Positions 35,040 through 42,686 of a stretch of 42,686 nucleotides of DNA are shown here, one piece after another. The stretch is taken from positions 1 through 42,686 of the forward strand of contig CALBTC010000093.1 in NCBI GenBank assembly GCA_937967805.1, written 5' to 3'. A model generated the notes under the pieces. It was given only the letters and a program-made list of their open reading frames with translations, searched no databases and had not been told where the DNA came from. How positions within the stretch are numbered: position 1 is the stretch's first letter; every line of letters starts with the position of its first letter. The position numbers and the translations under genes are program-made. The stretch comes from an uncultured Anaerolineaceae bacterium. Lineage in GTDB: Bacteria; Chloroflexota; Anaerolineae; Promineifilales; Promineifilaceae.

Positions 35040-38000
35040 TTGGTTAGCCCTCCCCGCTGCAGCGCACGTAAAAGGTTGTCCTCGATATCTCGGTTGGGTG
35101 CCTCGTATAGATTGATGGTGATCTGGACCGGGGCGCGGCCTTCGGCCGGGTTGCTGGTGCTGCCCAATGCTGGCTGGCCGTCGTTAAAGCCTGGCGGCAG
35201 TCCCTGACCGGCAAACAACCGGGCAGAATCAGCCGCGCCGATCACCTGGCCCGGTTGATCAAAGACTACAAATTCACTGATACCGGGGATGAACTTGCCG
35301 CCTGGCGCATCGCCGACAAGTAAGAGTTCGCCGGCACGGAAATGACCCCCTTCATGTAATGCTGTTGCATCGCCTTGAGAAGTCGTTTTGGTCACTGTTT
35401 CGTTGACGGTGACATTGTGCGTTGTGAATTTTGCCGAATATTCACCCTGAGCAGCTAAGAAAGCCTCTTTCGTTTGGCGTGCTTGTTCCTCAGCATTTAT
35501 GAAGTCATCGAAGTTGATATTGGCTTCAAAATCATTAGCCAGGGCTTGCTCATAGTCTTGTAATGCGGTAATCGCATCACGGGTTGAGATTTCCCCATTG
35601 ACAAGTTTTTCACTTAGTCGGTCTACGGCCTGGCTCATGGCTGCTTCGGTGAGCATGGCCTGAATTTGTTCTTCGCTGTATTCGCCGGTGGCAATGGCCA
35701 GCAGGTGCAGCTGCTCAGCATTGACGCCTTGCTGGGCGGCATTGATGAAAAGCTCGTTGGTCCAGTTGGCGGTGGCCTCGCCGCCGTGGGCAATTCTCAG
35801 CGCGTATTCGTTGAATTCTTGGCGGCTTTGTAGTAGGGCCTCGCGTTCTGCAGCAGCAGCGGCGGCGATTCGGTTGGCGCGATCTTCGGCCGTGGCTGTA
35901 ATCTCCGTGTTGGCGGCGATCATTTCTTCTTTGGCATCGAGAACGGCCTGTGTAAAGCCTGTGCCAATGTCTTCATCGCCGTAAGTGGCAAGGCTGTTGG
36001 AAAGATCGAGGGCGGCTTCACTGGCCTCCCGTAGTGTGGCTACAGTTGGCGGGACGATCTCTTTGGTCTGTACCAGGCCGCTGTTGAAGTTCATCAGCTT
36101 GGCGTCAACGCTAGCCAATGATTCACCCATTTCTTTGGCGGCTTCAATCTGTTTGATTTCCTGGTTGATCAGTTCCTCAAGTTCGGCACCTGTGCCGTCA
36201 AAACCGTCTTCCAATAGCCGGAGAGCGATCTCCGTTCTGTAAGCCATAGTTTCGGCTTCGACCATCGAACCGCGCCAAAGCATAGAGCCTGTTGTGATCG
36301 CGCTAATTGTGTGGTTTAGCTCCAGGCCGGAAAGCCCCATTTCTTTTAATGCGTCTCTAGTGGCTAGAATTTGGGTTCTGCGCTTGGCGTCTTCGGTGAC
36401 GTATTCGGCTATCCCTTGCTTGGATTGCTCTATGAAGCTGGCTTCCTGGGAGTAGGCTTCACCCATAGAGATTTTCATCTCATCCCATGCGGCCGCCGCC
36501 TGCAGCGCGCCAAATTCGGCACTCTGGCCCATTTCTAATGATGCCTGGCTCATGTCCCCTAGGGTTTCGTTTGCTTCGTTGGAAAAGTGGACTAAATCGT
36601 CCAGGTGCTTGCCCGTGAGTTCCAGTACACCTCTGGCAGCCTGAGTGTCACGGAAGAAGGGACTGCCCCCGCCCAGAATGTCGCCCAGCGCCTGGCCGGT
36701 GTCGGCTGCATGGCTTTGCAGGAGCTCCATTGCACCGGCCAGGTTGCCCCCTTCGGCAATAAACTGGCGGAAGCTCTTACCGGCTGCCTCTTGGAATGTG
36801 CTGGCCAATGTGGTGCCGCTGGTAGACAGCTGCGTCAGCATGATACTCAGCAGCTCAAACGCTTCCTGGGCGCTGTCACCCTGCCGGGTCATCACGACCA
36901 GGGCGGCTGAAATATCTTGTAGGCTGACGCCCGCTTCACCGGCGATACTGGTGACGGCATTGAAGCCGTTGGTCAGCTCAGGCATTGTGACCACGCCGTT
37001 CTTGATCGTAAAGAACAGTTGGTCATACACCTGATCCAGGTTTTCCACGCCGCCGACCTGGGCATTGAGGATGGCCACGCCTAACTTTAATGTGGTGTCC
37101 AGATCGGAGACGCCTGCGCGTGCCGCTTCGCTGGCTGTGGCCACTGCATCGAGAACATTGGACTCCGGAATCCCGGCACTCAAGGCAGCATAGATAGCCG
37201 GGAGCATTTCCTCTGGAAGACGGCCCAACTCTATGCCTAGCTCCAGCGCGTCGGCTTTGAGGGCTTCTTTCATCTCTGTGCTTGCGCCGGGTAGGAGCGT
37301 GAAGATTTCTCTAGTGCCCCTGTCAAATTCGTAGAAGGCGGCAACACTGTCTTGGGCAAATTGCCAGGCAGCTTGTGCGGCTTCTTCCAAAACGTTGGAA
37401 ACGATGTTGCCGAACGTCTCGCCCCATGCCTCGCTGGTGACACGAGATTTATCAAGGCTGTCGTCAACCTGATTAACGCTGCGCCCCATTTGGTCTAGCT
37501 TGTCATCTACCCGATCAACTGATCGGCGGAGCTCGGTTAATTCCTCATCGAATTTATCTGTGTCTCTGGCGATTTCGCGCATTTCTGCACCCAGCGCCTG
37601 GGCTTTGAATTCAGCCGCGGCTGCGCGGGTTTCCCAAATGTGCAGTTGTGTTTGCGATTCAAAAAGGGCTTCGTTCAGGTAGTAGGCGCGGTCGCCTGTG
37701 TCTTGTAGCTCGGTGCCAAGCGCATCGACGGCGATCTCTCCCTGGTTCATGCGCCGTTCTGACTTCTCCAGGTTTTCAGTCAGATTTTTGATACTCAGGT
37801 TGAGGGTGTGTAGGGTGGTGTCAAGCTCACGAAAGGTCTGCCGAATTTGTTCGGATTGGGCACCATATTGGTGCCATTCGCGACTGCCCTGGCTGGTTTG
37901 ATTGTTGAGTAGGCCCAAGGCTTTGGCCATTTCAACGGTGTGGAAACGGCCCTGGTTTAAGGTGGTGATAACTTTGCTGTAGCGTGTGAAGTAATCAAAA

Positions 38001-38365
38001 GCTTCCCGGCCGCCTTCGGCCGTTGCTCTGGTCAGCTTCTCGGTTTTTTCAATCGCACGGTCCTGGGCGCGAAACGCTTCTTCTACGCTGTCTTTGACCT
38101 TCTCGGTTTGTTTGCGGTAGTCGTGGGTTTCGCGGTTGGCCCGCTCCATCTCGTCGGCTAATTCACCAAGAATGTCTACCCATTGCCGGCTGCGGGTGCG
38201 CGCTTCTTTAAGTTCATCGGTGAAGCGGCCGACACTGCTGGATTGGAAGCGTTTATCTAAACGCTCCAGCATTTCGTCTAGTTCTTTAGCCTGGCGTTCG
38301 GTTTTTCGTAGGCCGTCGCCGGTAGCTTTGGCTTCAACCTCGATGCCGATTTTGCGGGTGGTCAT
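35036..38365 (-). CDS. Tail tape measure protein (TP901-like)
   Basis: This 1109-residue protein sets tail length and contains the TP901-type core. The N-terminal 330 residues are highly helical and charged with long heptads. The core (about 340-620) has FYEFDRGTREIFTLLPG, GIELGRLPEEMLPAIYAALS, GNLAGAMELLQSH and LGDILGGGSPFFRD. The final 120 residues are less conserved. Roughly 1.5 Angstrom per residue would predict a tail of about 165 nm, if the whole helical part is used. It overlaps the distal-tail gene by 4 bp and follows the frameshift chaperone pair. Confidence 0.92.
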   Translation of the reverse strand: MTTRKIGIEVEAKATGDGLRKTERQAKELDEMLERLDKRFQSSSVGRFTDELKEARTRSRQWVDILGELADEMERANRETHDYRKQTEKVKDSVEEAFRAQDRAIEKTEKLTRATAEGGREAFDYFTRYSKVITTLNQGRFHTVEMAKALGLLNNQTSQGSREWHQYGAQSEQIRQTFRELDTTLHTLNLSIKNLTENLEKSERRMNQGEIAVDALGTELQDTGDRAYYLNEALFESQTQLHIWETRAAAAEFKAQALGAEMREIARDTDKFDEELTELRRSVDRVDDKLDQMGRSVNQVDDSLDKSRVTSEAWGETFGNIVSNVLEEAAQAAWQFAQDSVAAFYEFDRGTREIFTLLPGASTEMKEALKADALELGIELGRLPEEMLPAIYAALSAGIPESNVLDAVATASEAARAGVSDLDTTLKLGVAILNAQVGGVENLDQVYDQLFFTIKNGVVTMPELTNGFNAVTSIAGEAGVSLQDISAALVVMTRQGDSAQEAFELLSIMLTQLSTSGTTLASTFQEAAGKSFRQFIAEGGNLAGAMELLQSHAADTGQALGDILGGGSPFFRDTQAARGVLELTGKHLDDLVHFSNEANETLGDMSQASLEMGQSAEFGALQAAAAWDEMKISMGEAYSQEASFIEQSKQGIAEYVTEDAKRRTQILATRDALKEMGLSGLELNHTISAITTGSMLWRGSMVEAETMAYRTEIALRLLEDGFDGTGAELEELINQEIKQIEAAKEMGESLASVDAKLMNFNSGLVQTKEIVPPTVATLREASEAALDLSNSLATYGDEDIGTGFTQAVLDAKEEMIAANTEITATAEDRANRIAAAAAAEREALLQSRQEFNEYALRIAHGGEATANWTNELFINAAQQGVNAEQLHLLAIATGEYSEEQIQAMLTEAAMSQAVDRLSEKLVNGEISTRDAITALQDYEQALANDFEANINFDDFINAEEQARQTKEAFLAAQGEYSAKFTTHNVTVNETVTKTTSQGDATALHEGGHFRAGELLLVGDAPGGKFIPGISEFVVFDQPGQVIGAADSARLFAGQGLPPGFNDGQPALGSTSNPAEGRAPVQITINLYEAPNRDIEDNLLRALQRGGLTN

Positions 38366-38387
38366 GTTGTGGGCCTCGGTGATCCGC

Positions 38388-38669
38388 TTAGTCGTCGGTG
38401 GTTAGCCAGTCGTAGTAATCAACGTCGTCGGCTCCCCACTTCTCGGCCGGTTTGTTGGCAAAGCGCCACGCTTGCCAGACGACAAGCATGGCGGTAATGA
38501 AGAAACGGTTGTCCTGCCAACTCTTGTTAGGGAAAGGCCAATGGTTCACCTCTCCGGAAGCAAGATTCAGGCAGTGCCTTGCCTGTTCCCATGCCCAAGG
38601 CATAGGCGTGGGCTCCGGGCCATCTACTGCTGGGTTGTACTTTTGGTTGTTGTAGACGGCCCTGGCGAG
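38388..38669 (-). CDS. Tail assembly chaperone, -1 frameshift extension
   Basis: This is the T part of a G/GT pair. The open frame is entered by a -1 shift at A-AAA-AAC and runs 93 codons after the slip to the stop at 38388. The peptide continues LARAVYNNQKYNP, then PMPWAWEQARHCLNLASGEV and a C-terminal WRFANKPAEKWG ending in an Asp/Tyr-rich tail. A standalone ATG start at 38603 exists but lacks a ribosome site. The fusion with the upstream 116 codons would be 209 residues. It is not a separate gene in the usual sense. Confidence 0.9.
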   Translation of the reverse strand, partial: LARAVYNNQKYNPAVDGPEPTPMPWAWEQARHCLNLASGEVNHWPFPNKSWQDNRFFITAMLVVWQAWRFANKPAEKWGADDVDYYDWLTTDD

Positions 38670-38675
38670 TTTTTT
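38617..38675 (-). promoter_or_regulatory. Programmed -1 ribosomal frameshift site
   Basis: On the minus strand the heptamer A-AAA-AAC (38675-38669) lies in the correct zero frame, followed by a 6-nt spacer (TCGCCA) and an 11-bp stem: GGGCCGTCTAC pairs with GTAGATGGCCC around a 24-nt loop, with one G-U. The zero-frame stop TAG sits inside the 3' arm. All parts match the classical X-XXY-YYZ signal. Confidence 0.92.
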
Positions 38676-39016
38676 AAGTTCAACTCATTGCTTAGATAAG
38701 GTTCGGTTTCCTCAATGAACCATTCGGCAATTTTGATGGACGGCAGTTTTAACCCGCTGGGTTCGACTTCATACGCTTGTCCATCGAATGATTTGCCTAG
38801 CTGGAGCGTGTGCTTTTTGATAAAGCAAAAACGACAATCCCACGTTCTAAAAGCGTGGTGCCGCTCGTCTGTTCCCAGCTCTACCTCGTCTTCAATTTCG
38901 TTGAACCGCTCCCACCAGGCGTTCAGGTTGGCAGCGTCAAAAAACTCTGGAATCCAGATACTGCCTGGCCATTGCTCAAAGGGCGATTTGAGCTCAACTA
39001 ACTTTTGCTTGCTCAT
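38624..39016 (-). CDS. Tail assembly chaperone (G protein)
   Basis: This 130-residue protein lies between the major tail protein and the tape measure gene, the fixed place of siphovirus tail assembly chaperones. It reads IWIPEFFDAANLNAWWERFNEIEDEVEL, then HAFRTWDCRFCFIKKHTLQLG, and ends with a Thr/Ser tail (PGPSTTTKSTTQQ). The last 14 codons lie past the slippery site and are used only in the unshifted product. Its ATG overlaps the stop codon of the major tail protein by 4 nt. Confidence 0.85.
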   Translation of the reverse strand: MSKQKLVELKSPFEQWPGSIWIPEFFDAANLNAWWERFNEIEDEVELGTDERHHAFRTWDCRFCFIKKHTLQLGKSFDGQAYEVEPSGLKLPSIKIAEWFIEETEPYLSNELNLKNSPGPSTTTKSTTQQ

Positions 39017-39537
39017 GTGATCACCGCGGCTGTTACCCGGCTGGTTTCCAGCACGTAGGTCAGCTTGATCTTCTCGGATGTCGCGCCGCCTACGGGGTCA
39101 GGCACGGAAGTCACAAAAGATTCAGTGGCGTCTGTGGTGTACTCGATGTCGCCAACCGCGCCGGTGGCAGACCAAATGTGTTGCAGGCTTAGGGGCGTAC
39201 TGTTATGGAACAACGGCCGTAGCAGACCGTTGTAAAAGTCGAAATTGACGCTGCCCAGCTGGTCTTGCCCCTTCGTGTACAGAATTGTCCAGTTCAGCAC
39301 GGCTTCACTGATCCCGTTGTCTTGGGTCAAGATGCTGTAGTCGTCTCCTTGGACCGGCTGTTTGTCAACCGGCCGTTGGGGGGCATTTGGTTGGCTCACC
39401 TCCACTGAAATTTCAGAGAAGTCCACTGTTTCGGGTGGTGTTACGATTGCCAGACTTAAGGCTGTGTTGATGGCAGAGGTGATAACTACCTGCGATACCA
39501 TCCGTCGGGCAGATACGGAATTTGCTGTTTTGGCCAT
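39013..39537 (-). CDS. Major tail protein
   Basis: This 174-residue protein precedes the G/GT chaperones and forms the tail tube by position. The pattern is beta-rich, with an N-terminal helix (ARRMVSQVVITSAINTALSL) and no cysteine. The start has GGAG upstream. A motif-rich noncoding region of 172 bp lies just before it, which may carry a promoter or operator for this highly expressed gene. Confidence 0.75.
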   Translation of the reverse strand: MAKTANSVSARRMVSQVVITSAINTALSLAIVTPPETVDFSEISVEVSQPNAPQRPVDKQPVQGDDYSILTQDNGISEAVLNWTILYTKGQDQLGSVNFDFYNGLLRPLFHNSTPLSLQHIWSATGAVGDIEYTTDATESFVTSVPDPVGGATSEKIKLTYVLETSRVTAAVIT

Positions 39538-39709
39538 GATGTTAGCTCCATTGATGTCCCGGCCGTGGCCGGCGACTTAGATTTTCGTGACATCCGGAAG
39601 GGCACGTGCGCCGGCGTTGGTCACGAATACGTGACGGGTGCAGCGGCTCCAGCTGATCCGTTCGTCACTAATGACGGTGTTTGTTTCGGCCGAAAAAATT
39701 CTGTCACGA
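39538..39709. promoter_or_regulatory. Motif-rich gap before the major tail protein
   Basis: The only sizeable gap in the late operon. It holds TTCGTGAC (39584), GTCACGAA (39620) with GTGAC 3 nt beyond it (together the dyad GTCAC-N6-GTGAC), GTCACTAATGAC (39664) and GTCACGA (39703), plus a palindrome TTTCGGCCGAAA (39684-39695). It shares 15-16-nt pieces, in opposite orientation, with the gap near 28.37 kb. It probably serves a phage regulator. Confidence 0.7.
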
Positions 39710-39958
39710 TTAGCTGCTGGGTATGGGCACGATAGCGCCACGAGTCACCAGCATTTCAACTTGTTCCGGCGTTCGGTCGGCCATGGTGAACGTTGTAGGA
39801 TTGACAGGTTTACCCTTGTCATCAAATTCTTCGGGTGGGTCCACATGTAAATCCCCTGGCGTTTTGTTAGAGACGCCGGTTATGCAGGCGGCCGTGCGCC
39901 GGATTCGGACACGGGCGAAGTACAGGCCGTTTGGATCATATTTAGGTTTGTTGCTCAT
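39710..39958 (-). CDS. Small virion or assembly protein
   Basis: I do not recognise this 82-residue protein. It begins MSNKPKYDPNGLYFARVRIRR, has a Pro/Asp-rich middle (HVDPPEEFDDKGKPVNP) and ends in a helix (PEQVEMLVTRGAIVPIPSS). It lies between the tail terminator and major tail genes with its ATG overlapping the preceding stop. A structural role is inferred by position. Confidence 0.6.
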   Translation of the reverse strand: MSNKPKYDPNGLYFARVRIRRTAACITGVSNKTPGDLHVDPPEEFDDKGKPVNPTTFTMADRTPEQVEMLVTRGAIVPIPSS

Positions 39959-40386
39959 TAGTTGATCTCCACGTTGACGAGCTGCTGGGCAACTCGGTAG
40001 GTTTTGCCATTAAAGGGCACACTCGTTCGTTCCGGTGATGGGAGAAAATCTAGGGCTTCCCATACACTGCTGGCGTTGGCCGGTGCCAAGGCCTCAATGG
40101 CCAATAGTTCTAAAAGGTCTAAAGCGTCTTCGGCTGCCAGCTCACTGGCTGCGTCGTTGTAACGGGCGGCGATCAGAATTTTGAACTGATACATTGGCAG
40201 CTGGTCGCCCTGGTTAAGTGGTTGGGTGTTCAGCTTGTGCGTTGTCACCACAGCATGGATTGGGGTTTCGTCGCGGAACCGTCCCGTTCTGAACTTGTGG
40301 ATATCAACGGCTTCGATGCCGTTGCCCACCAGGTTGGCCACCAGGATGGCGTGAATTTCCTCGCGGCATTCTTTCACGGTGGCCAT
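39958..40386 (-). CDS. Tail terminator/completion-like protein
   Basis: This 142-residue protein occupies the tail-terminator slot, between gp10-like and major tail genes. The pattern of strands and helices (AVVTTHKLNTQPLNQGD, then YQFKILIAARYNDAASELAAEDALDLLELLA) resembles gpU or gp17-type completion proteins, in which a helix follows several strands. Assignment rests on order more than on sequence. It abuts the next gene with a 1-bp overlap. Confidence 0.65.
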   Translation of the reverse strand: MATVKECREEIHAILVANLVGNGIEAVDIHKFRTGRFRDETPIHAVVTTHKLNTQPLNQGDQLPMYQFKILIAARYNDAASELAAEDALDLLELLAIEALAPANASSVWEALDFLPSPERTSVPFNGKTYRVAQQLVNVEIN

Positions 40387-40784
40387 TAGAAAATCGCCTC
40401 CACGCGGCCATAGAACACATCAACATGCTGGTCAATGGCTGCGTCGGCCCGTTCATCGACGGTCCGGTCGTAAAAAGCCCGGTGCCCACCCATCGCATGA
40501 ACCTTTGGCCCGTACTTGTGCGGGTCTTCGATGCTGAACGGGTTAACGGCCGCTTCACTGATATGAACCAGTGAGAAGTCGCCCATATCGGTGACAATGT
40601 GTGAAGCGGACAAAGAGCCGGTGACAAAAGGCGAGATGTCGCTGGCGTAAAGTGCCAGGTCGATGGCCACATCCGTCTCCAGGTGCTTCACTTCATCAAC
40701 TAGGCCAATGGTGGCTAGCTGCAAGAGGTCCAGCTGGGCGGCTTTGAGGTCCAGATAGTGGGCAACAATGGCAAAATCAGACAT
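40386..40784 (-). CDS. HK97 gp10-like neck protein
   Basis: This 132-residue protein has a long helical start (LDLKAAQLDLLQLATIGLVDEVKHL), a turn with PFVTGSLSASHIV, and a later YGPKVHAMGGHRAFYDRTVDERADA. This matches the HK97-gp10/putative minor capsid family (PFVTGSL...K and GG..A.Y). It would sit at the head-tail joint. It overlaps the adaptor gene by 8 bp. Confidence 0.78.
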   Translation of the reverse strand: MSDFAIVAHYLDLKAAQLDLLQLATIGLVDEVKHLETDVAIDLALYASDISPFVTGSLSASHIVTDMGDFSLVHISEAAVNPFSIEDPHKYGPKVHAMGGHRAFYDRTVDERADAAIDQHVDVFYGRVEAIF

Positions 40785-41115
40785 GTGTCACCTTTTCCAG
40801 GATGAGAAAATAAAACGTCGGCCGAATGGTCAAGGTGCTTTTCCACGGCAGGGCGCGTTTGATTTTGAACTCCGTGCCGTCGTCGTCCATTGTTAAGGTG
40901 TCGTCGTTTTGGTAGCCGGCCTCATTAGTGGTCATTTCATACAGTTCCACGATGGTGGCCAGGTCCGGCAGTTCTCTGGTTTCGCGTCCGGCCGGCCACG
41001 GATTAGAACAGGGCAGGTTGGCCACCACGGTTGTGATGCCGCTCTCGCCCGTAGCCGGTGGCCGGGTGACGGTGCAGGTGCGTTTATGCCGGGCGTCTCT
41101 GACTAAAAGGCTCAT
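40777..41115 (-). CDS. Head-tail adaptor-like protein
   Basis: This is a 112-residue beta-rich protein (CTVTRPPATGESG, LATIVELYEMTTNEAGY, TEFKIKRALPWKSTLTI). The position just after the gp6-like connector suits a head-tail adaptor/stopper. Sequence alone is not decisive. It overlaps the preceding gene by 4 bp. Confidence 0.65.
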   Translation of the reverse strand: MSLLVRDARHKRTCTVTRPPATGESGITTVVANLPCSNPWPAGRETRELPDLATIVELYEMTTNEAGYQNDDTLTMDDDGTEFKIKRALPWKSTLTIRPTFYFLILEKVTHV

Positions 41116-41501
41116 AGCACTTTCCCCGAGGGCAGCATATTCACGCTCCAGCCAGCGCCAGAGGTGTCAGTGTCGCCGCCGTCGTTGTAGCCGTATCTGT
41201 CTCTCAGCGTCTTTGCCTGGTTGCTGAACATCTCGGCCTGCATAGATTCCTGATCCTCCGGGCCTAACTTGTAGCGGCCGGCGTGGGCGCTCCATCTCGC
41301 TGCGGCTGCTTCAAGAGCTGCCGCCGCTGCCCGGCGCTGGTGCAAACCTTCATCGCTGTAAAACGCCAGAATTTCATCATCCTGGAAGTTGGCACCGTCC
41401 GGTAAAATGCCGCTGTTCTCAACGTTGTCGCCGATGAATAAGCGGATTTTGCTGACGATCAGGTCGTCGCCAGTGGCTGCAAGATCGAACGTGAAGGCCA
41501 T
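41112..41501 (-). CDS. Head-tail connector (gp6-like) protein
   Basis: This 129-residue helical protein has SKIRLFIGDNVENSGILPDGANFQDDEILAFY and LHQRRAAAAALEAAAARWSAHA, the layout of gp6-like connector proteins: an early Ile/Gly/Asp strand, then the Ala-rich helix. It would ring the portal. The gene is 6 bp after the previous one and overlaps the adaptor. Confidence 0.72.
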   Translation of the reverse strand: MAFTFDLAATGDDLIVSKIRLFIGDNVENSGILPDGANFQDDEILAFYSDEGLHQRRAAAAALEAAAARWSAHAGRYKLGPEDQESMQAEMFSNQAKTLRDRYGYNDGGDTDTSGAGWSVNMLPSGKVL

Positions 41502-41507
41502 CTGTTG

Positions 41508-41873
41508 TTACACCTTGCGGAATTGGACCGTCGGCTGTCCTTCGCTCTTGAGGCTCAAGATTTCCGGGTGGGCGGCTGCGTAGCCCTCAAGGGCTTTAAT
41601 GTCCCAGCTCACGCGGCCTTTGCACCAAACCGCCTGCAGGCGCTCGCCTTTAACGGTTTCGCCATGCTCTAGAACGGCCGTTTTGATCGTGTCACGGATT
41701 TCGGCCATTTCTTCATGCACTTTGACCATTGCGGCTTGTACATCTTGAATTTCCGGATCGTCTTGTACCAGTTGCGTGAACAAAGCGTCCAGGGTTGCCT
41801 GGCGCTCCTGCACCTCGGCCAGTTGGTCTAACCATTTGGCGACCTTAGACTTAGAAGGCGTTAATAGGCTCAT
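41508..41873 (-). CDS. Helical phage protein, unknown
   Basis: This 121-residue protein is coiled-coil-like in its first 75 residues (AEVQERQATLDALFTQLVQDD) and ends with a compact basic domain (QAVWCKGRVSWDIKALEGYAAAHPEIL then SLKSEGQPTVQFRKV). I have seen such tails in small phage proteins without known function. It overlaps the HhH gene by 4 bp. Confidence 0.6.
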   Translation of the reverse strand: MSLLTPSKSKVAKWLDQLAEVQERQATLDALFTQLVQDDPEIQDVQAAMVKVHEEMAEIRDTIKTAVLEHGETVKGERLQAVWCKGRVSWDIKALEGYAAAHPEILSLKSEGQPTVQFRKV

Positions 41874-42238
41874 AATTCGGCCTCTACCAGCGTTTTAGCC
41901 TCAGCCTGCCACTTGGCTACGTCTTCTTCTTTCACGCCCAGCTGGACGGCCAAAATTTCCGTATTGGCCTCAGCCAGCTGCTGAAAGGAATCAATGCCCA
42001 GCGTTTGCAGTTCCTGGGCGCGTTTTGGGCCTACGCCGCGGAGAGCGGTCAGGTCGTTCGTGACGGCCTGGCCATCGCCGGCGCCGTCTTCCGTCACGAC
42101 TTTGGCACAGCGACCACAGCGGCCGAAGCCAGCGATAGCGCGATCCATGTTTTCAGCAAAAACGTGGCTGCCGGTGGGTTGGCCGCATTTGTAGCAGGTG
42201 TTGGGGGCTCTTAGTTTGAATTGTTGTAGATTCGACAT
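41870..42238 (-). CDS. Zinc-ribbon and helix-hairpin-helix protein
   Basis: This 122-residue protein has two CxxC pairs (C15/C18 in NTCYKCGQP, C41/C44 in GRCGRCAKV) and a C-terminal helix-hairpin-helix domain (about 60-115: LTALRGVGPKRAQELQTLGI, then LGVKEEDVAKWQAEAKTLVE). The motifs suggest nucleic acid or protein binding, similar to DUF4332/RuvA-type HhH units. It sits between the capsid and connector genes, which is an uncommon place. I chose the ATG at 42238, with GAGG upstream, over the longer frame at 42307. Confidence 0.75.
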   Translation of the reverse strand: MSNLQQFKLRAPNTCYKCGQPTGSHVFAENMDRAIAGFGRCGRCAKVVTEDGAGDGQAVTNDLTALRGVGPKRAQELQTLGIDSFQQLAEANTEILAVQLGVKEEDVAKWQAEAKTLVEAEL

Positions 42239-42336
42239 AGTTACCTCGTTCATCCTTGAGGGTGGGAACGGCCAGACTGAGCTTGCCGAAGTCGGCCGTT
42301 CCCACAACAGGAGGATGCGGAAGATGGTGGGTAAAG

Positions 42337-42686
42337 TTAGCTGATCGTTGGGGTGGCGTAGCTCCCGCTGGTGTCGTTTTCCACCAGCACAGCCGCTACG
42401 CGGTCCGGCCCAACGGAAAAGCCCAGCTTCATCTGGCCAATGGCTCCCTGGATTGGGAATAGGGCAACCTGGGCTACAACCAGCTGCGGCCCTTGGCCAA
42501 ACATTTCATCCCAGCGGCCAACCAGCGGGTTGCGCGGGTCATTGGAACCATAGGTCTTGTAGACGCCCCAATAACCGGTGGGGATTCGGGCGGTAGACCG
42601 GACCAGGACAGTGCCGTACTGGTTGGTGGTGATTGCGCCAATGTAGGCGTCGTCCACGCTGGCCAGCGTTGTCTGGTCGCCGTATT
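42337..42686 (-). CDS. Major capsid protein candidate, start outside window
   Basis: The frame is open to the right edge and ends at 42337. The last 115 residues show IPTGYWGVYKTYGSNDPRNPLVGRWDEM (in two parts) and QLVVAQVALFPIQGAIGQ. A capsid-like C-terminus is inferred from wording of the type NPL.GRWDE and from order (it precedes the connector genes). The first Met-like position in the window is a GTG and not the true start. Confidence 0.6.
   Translation of the reverse strand, partial: YGDQTTLASVDDAYIGAITTNQYGTVLVRSTARIPTGYWGVYKTYGSNDPRNPLVGRWDEMFGQGPQLVVAQVALFPIQGAIGQMKLGFSVGPDRVAAVLVENDTSGSYATPTIS

Noticed and set aside
38388..38603. Independent 71-residue gene from ATG at 38603
   Set aside because: There is no ribosome site, and the frame continues upstream to the slippery site; it is better explained as the frameshift extension.

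Overview
The window reads as the chromosome of a free-living bacterium of the Chloroflexota, probably Anaerolineae-like, running into an integrated siphovirus-type prophage. The taxonomic call is an inference from style: lipoproteins with Thr/Pro-rich stalks, a UbiA enzyme of the archaeal-lipid (DGGGP synthase) type, CapA and fasciclin lipoproteins, and GT-C enzymes with a long extracytoplasmic tail. No rRNA or marker phylogeny is available here. Nearly every chromosomal gene carries the palindrome ACGGCCGT: about 49 copies by hand count, where about one is expected by chance.

Region 1, host chromosome (1-25.3 kb). A partial murE follows a DUF711 gene on the minus strand. Next come a small zinc-ribbon-like protein, a SpoU/TrmH rRNA methyltransferase, a UbiA prenyltransferase, polyphosphate kinase, a CapA-type lipoprotein and a two-domain fasciclin lipoprotein. 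A long minus-strand run (17.9 to 10.25 kb) encodes a thioredoxin-like lipoprotein coupled to CopC, a small SpoIIAA-like protein, a GMC oxidoreductase, pyrrolidone carboxylate peptidase, a GT-C glycosyltransferase and a BNR-repeat protein. A TetR regulator with its own promoter and operator-like dyad leads an overlapping ABC exporter operon (18.1-21.2 kb). After a membrane protein/winged-helix pair comes an unusual USP-DUF389-stalk-SH3 fusion, and then tRNA-Lys(CTT) with its own promoter and terminator.

Region 2, prophage (about 25.33 kb to the right edge, continuing beyond it). The tRNA-Lys 3' end is the likely attachment site. Next to it lie an excisionase-like HTH gene, a small membrane-anchored protein, a noncoding stretch with six tandem 22-bp dyad repeats ending in a perfect DnaA box, and a tyrosine integrase. 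An 0.8-kb noncoding stretch follows, full of GTCACGAA motifs and closed by two minus-strand terminators. The rest is one minus-strand late operon, read from the right edge leftward: capsid C-terminus, Zn-ribbon/HhH protein, connector and neck proteins, tail terminator, major tail protein, tail-assembly chaperones joined by a textbook -1 frameshift site, tape measure, distal tail and baseplate-like proteins, a large fibre, and a lysis-like set of small membrane proteins. Terminase, portal, repressor and replication genes are not in view and presumably lie to the right. ACGGCCGT is about 3.5 times sparser here than in the chromosome.
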